64,000 nt of DNA, from positions 1,860,001 to 1,924,000 of the forward strand of contig NZ_CP117267.1 in the NCBI RefSeq assembly GCF_007000325.2, given 5' to 3'. This DNA is from Rhizobium rhododendri. GTDB lineage: Bacteria; Pseudomonadota; Alphaproteobacteria; Rhizobiales; Rhizobiaceae. How positions within the stretch are numbered: the stretch's first letter is position 1; each line of letters opens with the position of its first letter. Shown here in pieces: positions 27,887 through 36,514 of this stretch. The notes under the pieces are model-generated. The model was not told where the DNA came from. It saw only the letters and a list, made by a program, of their open reading frames with translations, and did not search any database. The translations under genes and the position numbers were made by a program.

Positions 27887-28293
27887 TCAAGAGCTCTGGT
27901 TTCAGGAGTAAGCACTGCCTTCCTCGCATATTGACCAAGCGCGATAGGCAGTTCCGAAATGAAAGTTTGATGGCGGCATTGCGCCAAGAGCTGCCATACT
28001 CAATTCAACTTTTGAAAGTCGGAAAAGGGGCAGGGAGGGGACTGGCGGCTTTGAACCAATTGAGGGCAATAGCAGACATCAATCGGCATTCGGCATTGCG
28101 GTGAACGGGGCATCGTTCGGGGTGTGTCCCGGAGTCAAACATAAAAGGGAAAATCAGCACACCGCCGGCATTGGGCCTGCGTTTTGTTGATAACTACGAG
28201 TTTCGACACCCCATCGATTGTATGTTACGTGTGCTAGTATAGGTTGCGGGCTGCTGCCATTGTCGCAAAACACCTCTAAGTAAAGCTTTGATT
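27887..28293. other. Non-coding left flank of the ATPase island
   Basis: About 400 bases with no open frame I can support. It is AT-richer than the surrounding genes (for example the stretch near 28140-28230) and ends at the ATPase start. I see no repeat, tRNA or clear promoter, and no strong ribosome site before the next gene. Confidence 0.4.
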
Positions 28294-30906
28294 ATGCACC
28301 AAGCTGGCCCGCCGAAAACTGTGCTTCAAACGATACTGGATTGGTCGCAAGGGCGTCCATTGTGGCAGCGAGATGCACTGCGGCGTATTGTAACGGGTGG
28401 TACACTTGATGCTGCGGCCATCGACCAAGTTTTGGACCTCTGTAAGAAAGAGCACGGCGCGCCCGATATCTCACTGATGGCCGCAGCGCTGGAAGCGGTG
28501 CATTTGCCTGCGAACCCCGGTAACGGCGCAACCATCGCATTAGTCTCCCTCGGCGATGTCGTCGGCGTGAACCAATTGGCTCCGAGGCAGACCCTTACGT
28601 TCGAACAACAGGGCCTGACAGTTGTTTACGGACCAAACGGAGCCGGCAAATCGGGATATGGGCGAGTGTTGAAGCGTGCCTGCAGGGCACGCAAAGCCGG
28701 TGAAATTATGCCCGACGCATTTTCCTTAACGATCGGCGGCAAGGCCACGGCCAGTTTTACAATCTCGCAAGACGGCGTGCAGCAGTCTGTGCTGCCATGG
28801 GAGGACAACAAGAATCCTGATCCGGTGCTTTCTGCCGTTAGCGTGTTCGACCGCGAATGCGGCGCAGTCCACATCCAGGACAAGACAGAGGTTGCCTTCC
28901 GGCCGTTCGGGCTCGACATTCCCGACGACCTCGCGGCGGTCTGCACGCAGATCAAAGTGCTGCTACAGGCCGAAGAGACCCAGTTCAAGGCGCTCCGCGA
29001 TCCCGTGTTCGAGATGCCTACTTGGCGGGCGACCACAGCCGTCGGGCGTATCATGTCCAATCTCAAGCACAATACCAAGCTGGAGCCGCTGGCGACCCTC
29101 GCAGTCATGACCGATGCCGAACGGGCACGGCTCCAGCAACTCACCGAAGACCTCGCCAAAAATCCGGTTGAGGCCGCCGCCGAGCAGCACCAGTTTGCCG
29201 ATGGTATCGCGAGGGTCCTGCGCTATCTCAGAAAGGTTGAGGAATACTATTCCGACGACGCTATCAACACGCTGAAATCGCTTGCAGACGATGCCAGAAC
29301 CAAACGGTTTGCCGCGACGATCGCCGCGGAAAACGCCTTCAAGGACGCCACCTTCCCCGGCGTCGGCGCGGAAGTATGGCGGGAGCTATGGGAGGCGGCG
29401 CGGCACTATTCTAAGCATGTTGAGCGGCAGTTCCCGGCGGCGGAAGGTGAACACTGCATATTGTGCCATCAGCCGCTCAACGCCGAGGCCGGTGCGCGGC
29501 TGGGCGGCTTCGAGGGTTTCATCCGCGATGATACGGAAAAGCAGGCTGACGCGGCCGAGAAGGTCTATATGAATACACTCAAAGAGTTCCGGATGCGTAA
29601 ACCGGATATTCGGCTAGTGGCGGACATACGCAGGCGGATTTCCATCCAGCGCGCTGATGTCGCCGCCGAGGTGCTGCGCTTTATGGCCACCGCCGATCTG
29701 CGTAGACTACAGTGTCTGCGAGACATCGAGCACAGCGTTGTCATGACACTGTCGCCGATGTCGGTGATCCCGGAAGCAGAGCTGCTGGCACTTGAAAGTG
29801 ACACCCGTACCTATGCCGGCCAGTTAGAGGCGGCAGCCGATGTCGTAGGCCGTCAGATCCTGCAGGCCGAGCATGACGAGCTCGAAGACCGAGCTGCAGC
29901 TACCGCCCTTCACGCGGTCGCCACGAAGGAGGTCAAGCGGCTGGCAAAGCTCGAGCGCATTGCCAAGTGCCTGGGGCAGACCGCGACGACAACTATCACG
30001 AAACTTGGCAACGCACTTGCCGATGATATCATTACTCCCCGGATGCGTGATCGCTTCCAGAGAGAGATCATCAGGCTTGCGGCGGAAAAGGTGCGTGTTG
30101 AAGTGGTGCGTTCCGGCGGCCAGTACGGCTCGCCAAACTACCAAATCCGTCTGTTCGCAAATCCCAAGACCAAGGTGCATCTGGTGCTGAGTGAAGGCGA
30201 GCAAACCTGCGTAGCACTGGCGGCTTTCCTGACCGAGCTCGCGACAGCCACACACAAGTCCGCACTCATCTTCGACGACCCTGTGACATCGCTCGACCAC
30301 CGCTGGCGCAAGAAGGTCGCGCAAAGGCTCGTGGAGGAGGCGAAGGAACGTCAAATTATTGTTTTCACCCACGACCTGGTGTTCGTGAACGATCTGAATG
30401 ACAACGCCCGCGGCCAAGGCATTCCCGCCAAGCTTGCAAACCTTTCACGCGGCCCGGAAGGTACTGGTATCGTGGGCGATGGATTGCCGTGGGATCATGC
30501 TGGCGTCAAGGCGCGCTTGGACCGGCTCGAGAAAGACCAACGGGCTGCCAAGGCTCTTTATGATGCCAACGACGAGGACGGCTACCGCAGCTCCGGCGTC
30601 AGACTTTACGGTTTTCTGCGGGCCACGTGGGAGCGCGCGCTCGAGGAGATCGTTTTCGCAGGTGTGCTGATGCGGCACCGGGATTACATTGATACCAAGC
30701 ATTTGAAGAAGGTCACCGCGCTTTTGGAGACGGATACGGAAGCGTTCCGAGCAGCGTTTAAGAAATGCAGCGACATCATCGAGGCGCATGATCCGTCGCG
30801 CGTTCGTAATGAGGAGCCACCGCCACCTTCGGAGATCTCGGACGATATTAAGGCCCTAAAGGACTGGGCCGACGCTCTTCGTATTCGGCAGAATGCAGTA
30901 GCATAG
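28294..30906 (+). CDS. SMC/Rad50-like ATPase with a zinc-hook motif (RloC-like, putative defence protein)
   Basis: 870 residues. Walker A GPNGAGKS lies at 113-120. A Rad50-type hook C-I-L-C (Cys388, Cys391) lies in a long helical middle region, with LSEGEQ (632-637) as ABC signature, Walker B LIFDDP near 660 and the switch His693 in FTHD. This order is that of AAA_13/RloC/PrrC proteins, in which the ATPase controls a C-terminal anticodon nuclease. The C-terminus has an R-x3-E pair (Arg776, Glu780) and a later His832 that could echo the nuclease triad, but the spacing differs and I cannot confirm it. A TTG two codons upstream could also be the start; no good ribosome site is visible. It stands alone among housekeeping genes next to an IS66 relic, which suggests horizontal gain. 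Confidence 0.65.
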   Translation: MHQAGPPKTVLQTILDWSQGRPLWQRDALRRIVTGGTLDAAAIDQVLDLCKKEHGAPDISLMAAALEAVHLPANPGNGATIALVSLGDVVGVNQLAPRQTLTFEQQGLTVVYGPNGAGKSGYGRVLKRACRARKAGEIMPDAFSLTIGGKATASFTISQDGVQQSVLPWEDNKNPDPVLSAVSVFDRECGAVHIQDKTEVAFRPFGLDIPDDLAAVCTQIKVLLQAEETQFKALRDPVFEMPTWRATTAVGRIMSNLKHNTKLEPLATLAVMTDAERARLQQLTEDLAKNPVEAAAEQHQFADGIARVLRYLRKVEEYYSDDAINTLKSLADDARTKRFAATIAAENAFKDATFPGVGAEVWRELWEAARHYSKHVERQFPAAEGEHCILCHQPLNAEAGARLGGFEGFIRDDTEKQADAAEKVYMNTLKEFRMRKPDIRLVADIRRRISIQRADVAAEVLRFMATADLRRLQCLRDIEHSVVMTLSPMSVIPEAELLALESDTRTYAGQLEAAADVVGRQILQAEHDELEDRAAATALHAVATKEVKRLAKLERIAKCLGQTATTTITKLGNALADDIITPRMRDRFQREIIRLAAEKVRVEVVRSGGQYGSPNYQIRLFANPKTKVHLVLSEGEQTCVALAAFLTELATATHKSALIFDDPVTSLDHRWRKKVAQRLVEEAKERQIIVFTHDLVFVNDLNDNARGQGIPAKLANLSRGPEGTGIVGDGLPWDHAGVKARLDRLEKDQRAAKALYDANDEDGYRSSGVRLYGFLRATWERALEEIVFAGVLMRHRDYIDTKHLKKVTALLETDTEAFRAAFKKCSDIIEAHDPSRVRNEEPPPPSEISDDIKALKDWADALRIRQNAVA

Positions 30907-30948
30907 TCATTCTGAGGCCCGCGTAGGAAACATGGCGCGGCAGCGAGG

Positions 30949-31284
30949 CTATGCCCGCTCTCGGGCGCGTGCCACTACAACATCTACGACTGCCATGAAG
31001 GCGCGAGGCCGACGTTGGCTTAGCGCCTCCTCGATGGCTGCTTCGGGCCGACAGCAGACTTCAGCCGTTTGTTCGTCCAGAATAATTCCACGGCATCGGC
31101 GGCGCTGACCGCTCAACCGTCTGGCAAAGCGAGCCTCCGGATCGAGCCCAGGCAGTTCAGCCTCGATCCAATACAGCTCTGCAAGCCACTTAACGACTGA
31201 GCCGTTGCGGGTCGTCTCGACCAGCTCGCGCCAGGCGTGCGCCCTGCAATACGCAAGCCGGATGTCCGGGCCACCGCGCTCTGG
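30949..31284 (-). mobile_element. IS66-family transposase relic (C-terminal fragment)
   Basis: The minus strand reads in one frame, without a start, for about 110 codons to TAG at 30949. It includes RLAYCRAHAWRELVETT, LAELYWIEAEL and LDPEARFARRLS, which match the region of IS66 TnpC that contains the C-A-H-R segment and the YxIE...R motif. The N-terminal catalytic part, the DDE residues and terminal repeats are missing, so it is a dead fragment. It abuts the ParA-like gene stop. Confidence 0.7.
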
Positions 31285-31297
31285 GACTGTCTGTTTT

Positions 31298-32014
31298 TCA
31301 GGCCGCGCGGGACATCAGTCTATGGGCTGCGATGCGGGCTGAGGAGGTGAGCCGGACGGGCAATTTCGCCAGCATCTCCTCGGCGAACTCGCTGGCATTG
31401 TGACGCGCCTTTTCAAGGTTGCTGACCCTGGCCGGATCGAGCGTCTGCAGCGTGCCGCCGACGTCGAAGATATCGCGGAAGGCCGAGCGTTCGACGATCG
31501 GCGTTTCCAGCACCGATACCTGACGCTGGTTGAGCAGCGTCTTGACGGTCTGCAGGGCACGGGTCGTCACCATTGAATTGACGCGAGTGAGCACCACGGA
31601 GTGATCGATGTGGATGCTTCCCTTCTGTGCCAGGTATTGCAAAAGTTCCAGCACCTGCGCGCCGCCGCGAGCATCCATGGCGCAGCCCTGGATCGGGATC
31701 AGCACGTGGTCCGACAGGCCGATAGCCGTTGCCAGCAGCGGAGTGCGCGTGCCCGGCAGGTCGATGATGAAATAATCGGTCGATGCCTGGTTCTCGCGGA
31801 TATGCAGCGGCAGCGACGTGGCGGTGACGAAGTCGATAACGGAGATGTTGGCAACCGGCCCGGACATCTCGCTCCAATGCGAAATCCAGTGCTGCGGATC
31901 GGCATCGAGAATGGTGACGCGGTAGCCTCTGCGAGCCAGTTCGGTCGAAAGCAGCAGAACCGCAGTGGTTTTACCGGCGCCGCCCTTGGTATTGGCAAAT
32001 GTGATGACTGGCAT
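31298..32014 (-). CDS. Orphan ParA/MinD-like ATPase
   Basis: 238 residues starting directly with the deviant Walker A KGGAGKTT (residues 10-17), then LDADPQHW and FIIDLPGTRTPLL (Walker B) as in ParA-type cytoskeletal ATPases. It ends with basic residues that may bind DNA. No parB or parS-like repeat is nearby, so chromosomal or plasmid partition is unlikely; polar positioning of a cargo is possible. An inverted repeat lies 65 bases upstream. The downstream side is damaged by the IS66 relic. Confidence 0.85.
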   Translation of the reverse strand: MPVITFANTKGGAGKTTAVLLLSTELARRGYRVTILDADPQHWISHWSEMSGPVANISVIDFVTATSLPLHIRENQASTDYFIIDLPGTRTPLLATAIGLSDHVLIPIQGCAMDARGGAQVLELLQYLAQKGSIHIDHSVVLTRVNSMVTTRALQTVKTLLNQRQVSVLETPIVERSAFRDIFDVGGTLQTLDPARVSNLEKARHNASEFAEEMLAKLPVRLTSSARIAAHRLMSRAA

Positions 32015-32078
32015 GGTATGTCCTAGGCAAAGGGAGCTTCACCATCGCTCCGGCTTGCACCGGGGGGTCATGGTGCGT

Positions 32079-32105
32079 TTAACCATCCTTTCGAATTATG
32101 GTTAA
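32079..32105. promoter_or_regulatory. Inverted repeat upstream of the ParA-like gene
   Basis: TTAACCAT, eleven bases, ATGGTTAA: perfect 8-base arms, 65 bases before the ATG at 32014. It could be an operator for the ParA-like protein or two CtrA-type half sites (TTAACC). Neither is proven. Confidence 0.4.
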
Positions 32106-32234
32106 CAAAGTACAAACGTCGCCACCCTCATTTCATGCGGACATTCTCATAATCACGTCGGAACAGCGATATAAAGCTGCGAGACCGGGAGCGCTTTCGC
32201 CTCCCCCGGCCGTCGTCTGTGTTCGCTGCAACGG

Positions 32235-33383
32235 CTAGAAGCAATCGCGAAACAGCGTCTTGGTGTTTTCCAGCGTCAGCGGAACAGGATTGCCCCCGGC
32301 ACTCGGATCTTCGATCGCCATCGCTGCGAGATCGTCGATCCGGTCGCTTGCGATCCCCATTTTGGTGAGGTTATCCGGGACACCGAGATCGGCCCGCAGT
32401 TGCAGCACATAGTCGTAAAACCCGTCGAACCCGCCGGGAATTCCAAGATAGGCAGCAGCCCGGGCGATCTTCTCCTCGATCGGCTTCCTGTTGAAGCGCA
32501 GCACAGCCGGCATGACGACCGCGTTGGTCATGCCGTGGTGGGTATTGTAGACGGCGCCGATCGGGTGGGAAAGCGCGTGGATGGCGCCAAGCCCTTTCTG
32601 GAAGGCGACCGCACCCATGGCGGCAGCCGCCATCATGTTGGCGCGGGCCTCGAGATCGGTGCCCTCCCTGACTGCGCGCGGCAGGAACTCCTTCACCAGC
32701 CGCATGCCCTCGAGCGCGATACCGGCCGACATCGGATGATAGAAGGGCGAGGAGTAAGCCTCGAGGCAATGGGCAAAGGCATCCATGCCCGTGCCAACGG
32801 TGATGATCTTCGGCATCCCGACCGTCAGTTCCGGGTCGGAAATGACGACGCCGGGCAGGAACTTCGGGTGGAAGATGATCTTTTTGACATGCGTCACCGA
32901 ATTGGTGATGACGCTGGCCCGGCCAACTTCCGAGCCCGTGCCCGCTGTGGTGGGCACCGCAACGATGGGCGCGATACCGTCGACGTTGGCGCGCGTCCAC
33001 CAGTCGCCAATATCCTCGAAATCCCAGACCGGGCGCGTCTGCGCCACCATGAAGGCGACGCACTTGCCGAGATCGAGGCCAGAGCCACCACCGAAGGCGA
33101 CGACACCATCATGGCCACCATCCTTGAAGGCCTTGACGCCGGCTTCCAGGTTTTTCTCGTTCGGGTTCGGGTCGACTTCGGCAAACATCGCCCGCCCGAG
33201 GCCCGCTTCTTCCAGAATGTCGAGAGCCGTCTTGGTGATCGCCATAGTCGCGAGACCACGGTCGGTAATGAACAGCGGCTTCTTCATTCCGAGGCTCTTG
33301 CAGGCCTCGGCCAGCTCCGAAATACGGCCACGGCCGAGCTTCAGGGAGGTCGGATAGCTCCAGTTGGCAGTAATCGCGCTCAT
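32235..33383 (-). CDS. Iron-containing alcohol dehydrogenase
   Basis: 382 residues of the Fe-ADH family (group III). The NAD motif GGGSGLDLGKC lies near residue 95, and metal ligands are expected in DPELTVGMP, MDAFAHCLEAY, ALSHPIGAVYNTHHG. It oxidises an alcohol with NAD in the cytosol. Its start overlaps the stop of the aldehyde dehydrogenase gene by 4 bases, so the two enzymes likely act in sequence on one substrate. Start ATG 33383 (MSAITANW) was chosen because it follows the overlap; the frame is open further upstream inside the neighbour. Confidence 0.9.
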   Translation of the reverse strand: MSAITANWSYPTSLKLGRGRISELAEACKSLGMKKPLFITDRGLATMAITKTALDILEEAGLGRAMFAEVDPNPNEKNLEAGVKAFKDGGHDGVVAFGGGSGLDLGKCVAFMVAQTRPVWDFEDIGDWWTRANVDGIAPIVAVPTTAGTGSEVGRASVITNSVTHVKKIIFHPKFLPGVVISDPELTVGMPKIITVGTGMDAFAHCLEAYSSPFYHPMSAGIALEGMRLVKEFLPRAVREGTDLEARANMMAAAAMGAVAFQKGLGAIHALSHPIGAVYNTHHGMTNAVVMPAVLRFNRKPIEEKIARAAAYLGIPGGFDGFYDYVLQLRADLGVPDNLTKMGIASDRIDDLAAMAIEDPSAGGNPVPLTLENTKTLFRDCF

Positions 33384-34765
33384 GCTGTCACCTTCTTCAG
33401 ATGGTAGGATTTGGGACGTGTCAGATTGTGGAAGCCAAGTACGGACAGCGAGCCGCCACGACCCGTTTGCTTGACGCCGGTCCAGCAAAGCGCAGGATCG
33501 AGATAGTCGGCGCGGTTCATGAACACGGTGCCGGTCTCGATCTCGCGGCCAAGCCGGGCTGCCCGATCCGAATCCTGCGTCCAGAGCGACACCGTCAGCC
33601 CGTACTGGCTGTCGTTCATCAGTTCGAGCGCTTCGGCGTCGCTTTTCACCTTCATGATACCGACCGCCGGACCGAAGGTTTCCTCGCGCATGAACGCCAT
33701 GGAGTGATCGACATCGACGAGGATCTGCGGCGCGAGATAGGCACCTCCGTCATCGGCCGGAAACAGTTTCGGGTCGACCAGCGCCTTCGCACCCTTGCCG
33801 ACGGCATCTGCAATCTGTTCGCGGACAACCTTGGCAAACCGCTTGTGCGCCATCGGCCCGAGCGTCGTTTCCGGGTCGAGCGGGTTGCCAAGCTTGTAGT
33901 TCGATACCCAGGCAACGGATTTTTCGACGAAGGCATCATAGAGGGTTTCGTTGACGTAGATGCGCTCGATCCCGCAGCAGCACTGGCCGGAATTGAAGGT
34001 GGCCCCGTCCATCAGCGTGTCGACAGCCGCGTCCAGATCGGCGTCCTCCATCACGTAGCCCGGATCCTTGCCGCCAAGCTCCAGGCCAAGCCCGGTGAAG
34101 GTGCCGGCCGCAGCCCGCTCGACGGCGCGACCGCCTGCGACCGAACCGGTGAAATTGATGAAATTGAAGCTGCCTTCGGAGATCAACGCGTCGGCGATAT
34201 CGTGCTCGAGAAAGACATTCTGGAACACATCGGCAGGCACGCCAGCCTCGACAAAGGCCTGCACCATGCGCTCGCCGACCAACAGCGTCTGGGCCGCATG
34301 CTTCAGGATGATGACATTGCCGGCCATCAGTGCCGGGGCAATCGTGTTGATCGCCGTCATGTAGGGGTAGTTCCAGGGCGCGATGACGAAGACCACGCCG
34401 TGCGCCTCGCGCTCGATGCGGCGTTCGAAGGTTACACTGTCCTCGACCACCAGCGGCGCAAGCGCGTCGGCTGCAATCGCCGCGACATAGTTCGAGCGTT
34501 CGTTGAAGCCGCGGAACTCGCCGCCATACTTGATCGGCCGTCCCATCTGCCAGGCCAGTTCCGGCACCACGTCATCGACCATCTCGTTCAGCCGCGCCAC
34601 GCCCTTCATCACCAGTTGCACGCGGTCTTCAAGCGGCCGCCGCGCCCAGTCCTTCTGCGCCTTGCGGGCGCGGGCGACAGCCTCCCTCGCCTCCTCCAGC
34701 GACAGGCCGGGTCGCTCGGCATAGACCTCGCCGTTAACCGGCGAAATGCATTGAATCATGCTCAT
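33380..34765 (-). CDS. Aldehyde dehydrogenase (NAD(P)-dependent)
   Basis: 461 residues of the ALDH superfamily. PWNYPY (NAD binding), FTGSVAGGRAVE, LELGGKDPGYV with the general-base Glu, and the nucleophile in FNSGQCCCGIERIYV are all present. It should turn an aldehyde into the acid. It is coupled to the Fe-ADH gene downstream, and lies in the same direction as the GS-like ligase and permease genes upstream, so a common pathway is plausible. ATG 34765 has GGAG 8 bases upstream; a second ATG follows two codons later. Confidence 0.9.
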   Translation of the reverse strand: MSMIQCISPVNGEVYAERPGLSLEEAREAVARARKAQKDWARRPLEDRVQLVMKGVARLNEMVDDVVPELAWQMGRPIKYGGEFRGFNERSNYVAAIAADALAPLVVEDSVTFERRIEREAHGVVFVIAPWNYPYMTAINTIAPALMAGNVIILKHAAQTLLVGERMVQAFVEAGVPADVFQNVFLEHDIADALISEGSFNFINFTGSVAGGRAVERAAAGTFTGLGLELGGKDPGYVMEDADLDAAVDTLMDGATFNSGQCCCGIERIYVNETLYDAFVEKSVAWVSNYKLGNPLDPETTLGPMAHKRFAKVVREQIADAVGKGAKALVDPKLFPADDGGAYLAPQILVDVDHSMAFMREETFGPAVGIMKVKSDAEALELMNDSQYGLTVSLWTQDSDRAARLGREIETGTVFMNRADYLDPALCWTGVKQTGRGGSLSVLGFHNLTRPKSYHLKKVTA

Positions 34766-34784
34766 TCTCTCTGCTCCAAAAGGC

Positions 34785-34920
34785 TCAACAAGCCAATGTC
34801 TTGACGTGACCGGCGGCACCATAGGCTAGGATCGCACGGTCGCGGGTGATGATTGTCAGGTCGTGTTCGCGGGCGGTCGTCTGGCATGGCCAAGTGCCGC
34901 AAGGGCAAGTGGCAACAGCG
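34785..34920 (-). pseudogene. C-terminal relic of a VapC/PIN-domain toxin
   Basis: Minus-strand codons ending in TGA at 34785 read REHDLTIITRDRAILAYGAA and then GHVKTLAC, the C-terminus of a PIN-domain toxin with the fourth-Asp motif TRD. The upstream bases to about 34920 continue in another frame (PLALAALGHA), so the fragment is truncated and frameshifted. No antitoxin is left. Confidence 0.6.
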
Positions 34921-35028
34921 ATTCATTCCGAGCGCCGTCGATGTGTCCCATGACGGCCTTCAAAGATCGAGGGCAAGCCTAGCATAGTGCCTCTAAGGCA
35001 ACAACAACCCACAACCATTGCGATTATC

Positions 35029-36399
35029 TCACGCCCGCTCGAACCCCCTCGCCACCTCCCAGTCCGTGACGCGCCGGTCAAAATCCTCCTGCTCCCATTC
35101 ACCTGCGCGGGTATAGTGGTCGATGACATCGTCGCCGAGGGCTGCGCGCAACATCTTCGATTGCGTCATGGCAACCGTGGCCTCCCGCAAGGTCCGGGGG
35201 ACTTCGCGCACGTCGCGGGCTGCGTAGGCGTCGCCGACAAACGCCGGCTCCAGCGCCATCTTTTTCTCGATCCCGTCAATGCCTGCCGCAAGTAGGGCCG
35301 CGAAGGCGAGGTAGGGATTGAGGTCCGAGCCTCCGACGCGGCATTCGATGCGGATGGCCTTGCTGTCGGCGCCGCAAAGACGATAGCCGGCCGTCCGGTT
35401 ATCTGTGCTCCAGACGGCTTTGGTCGGCGCAAAAGTGCCCGCCACGAAGCGCTTGTAGGAGTTGATGTAGGGCGCCAGGAAATAGGTGATCTCGCCGGCA
35501 TGGGCGAGTTGGCCGGCAATGTAATGCTGCATCAGGGACGACATGCCGTGCTCGGCCTTTTCGTCGAAGAACAATGGCGTCTTGCCATCGGCGCTCCACA
35601 GCGACTGGTGGACGTGCGACGAACTGCCGGCAGATGCGGCGCTCCATTTTGCAAGGAAGGTGATGGACTTGCCCTGGGACCAGGCGATCTCCTTGCAGCC
35701 GTTCTTGATGATGACGTGGCGGTCCGCCATGGTCAGCGCGTCGGCATAACGGACATTGATCTCTTCCTGCCCGGCCGATGCTTCTCCCTTGGAATTTTCG
35801 ACCGGGATGCCGGCGCCCTGCAGGCCCTTGCGGATAGCGCGCATGACGCCTTCTTCCTTGGTCGTCTGGAAGATGTGGTAGTCTTCGTTATAGGCGCTGG
35901 CGAGCGGCAGGTTGCGATATCCGGATGCCTGCGCCTGCTCGTAGCTCTGGTCGAACAGAAAGAATTCCAGCTCGGTCGCCATGAAGGCCTTCATGCCCAT
36001 CGCTTCGAGCCGTGCCACCTGCTTCTTAAGAATAGCGCGTGGCGAATGCGGCACGTCGGCATGGGTGTGGTGGTCGAGAACGTCGCAAAGCACCAGCGCC
36101 GTGCCCTCCAGCCACGGAATGCGGCGAAGGGTCGAAAGATCCGGCTTCATGGTGTAGTCGCCATAGCCCTTTTCCCAGCTTGTCGACGCATAGCCGGAGA
36201 CGGTTTCCATCTCCATGTCGGTCGCCAGCAGGTAATTGCAGCTGTGCGTTTCCTTCCAGGCACTCTCGAGAAAAAACTCGGCCTGGAACCGCTTGCCCAT
36301 CAGCCTGCCCTGCATATCCACCTGGCATGCGAGAACCGTGTCGATGCGCCCTTCGGCCACATCCTTCTTCAAATCGTCAAACGTATAGATGCTGCTCAT
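35029..36399 (-). CDS. Glutamine-synthetase-family gamma-glutamyl ligase
   Basis: 456 residues with the GS catalytic domain: metal ligands in ATELEFFLFD and HVHQSLW, the ATP/ammonia region FAPTKAVWSTDNRTAGYRL, and IECRVGGSDLNPYLAFAALLAAG. The adenylylation Tyr motif of GlnA is absent, the protein is shorter than GlnA and it sits with amine-catabolism-type genes; it looks like PuuA/IpuC-type ligases that join glutamate to an amine. Substrate is inferred only from context. Start ATG 36399 (MSSIYTFDDL). The permease gene precedes it by 115 bases. Confidence 0.85.
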   Translation of the reverse strand: MSSIYTFDDLKKDVAEGRIDTVLACQVDMQGRLMGKRFQAEFFLESAWKETHSCNYLLATDMEMETVSGYASTSWEKGYGDYTMKPDLSTLRRIPWLEGTALVLCDVLDHHTHADVPHSPRAILKKQVARLEAMGMKAFMATELEFFLFDQSYEQAQASGYRNLPLASAYNEDYHIFQTTKEEGVMRAIRKGLQGAGIPVENSKGEASAGQEEINVRYADALTMADRHVIIKNGCKEIAWSQGKSITFLAKWSAASAGSSSHVHQSLWSADGKTPLFFDEKAEHGMSSLMQHYIAGQLAHAGEITYFLAPYINSYKRFVAGTFAPTKAVWSTDNRTAGYRLCGADSKAIRIECRVGGSDLNPYLAFAALLAAGIDGIEKKMALEPAFVGDAYAARDVREVPRTLREATVAMTQSKMLRAALGDDVIDHYTRAGEWEQEDFDRRVTDWEVARGFERA

Positions 36400-36514
36400 A
36401 AAATCCGCCCTGACCCTTTAAATTCTGCGATCTCGTCGGTCTTGCGCCCGACGCCCCTGCCGACCGCCCTGTCGAGGAGCCGCCCGAAGGCGACCCCTCA
36501 TGGCTCTATATCGC

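Noticed and set aside
31298-32014. Calling the ParA-like gene a plasmid partition locus
   Set aside because: No parB, no parS-like repeats and no replication genes nearby.
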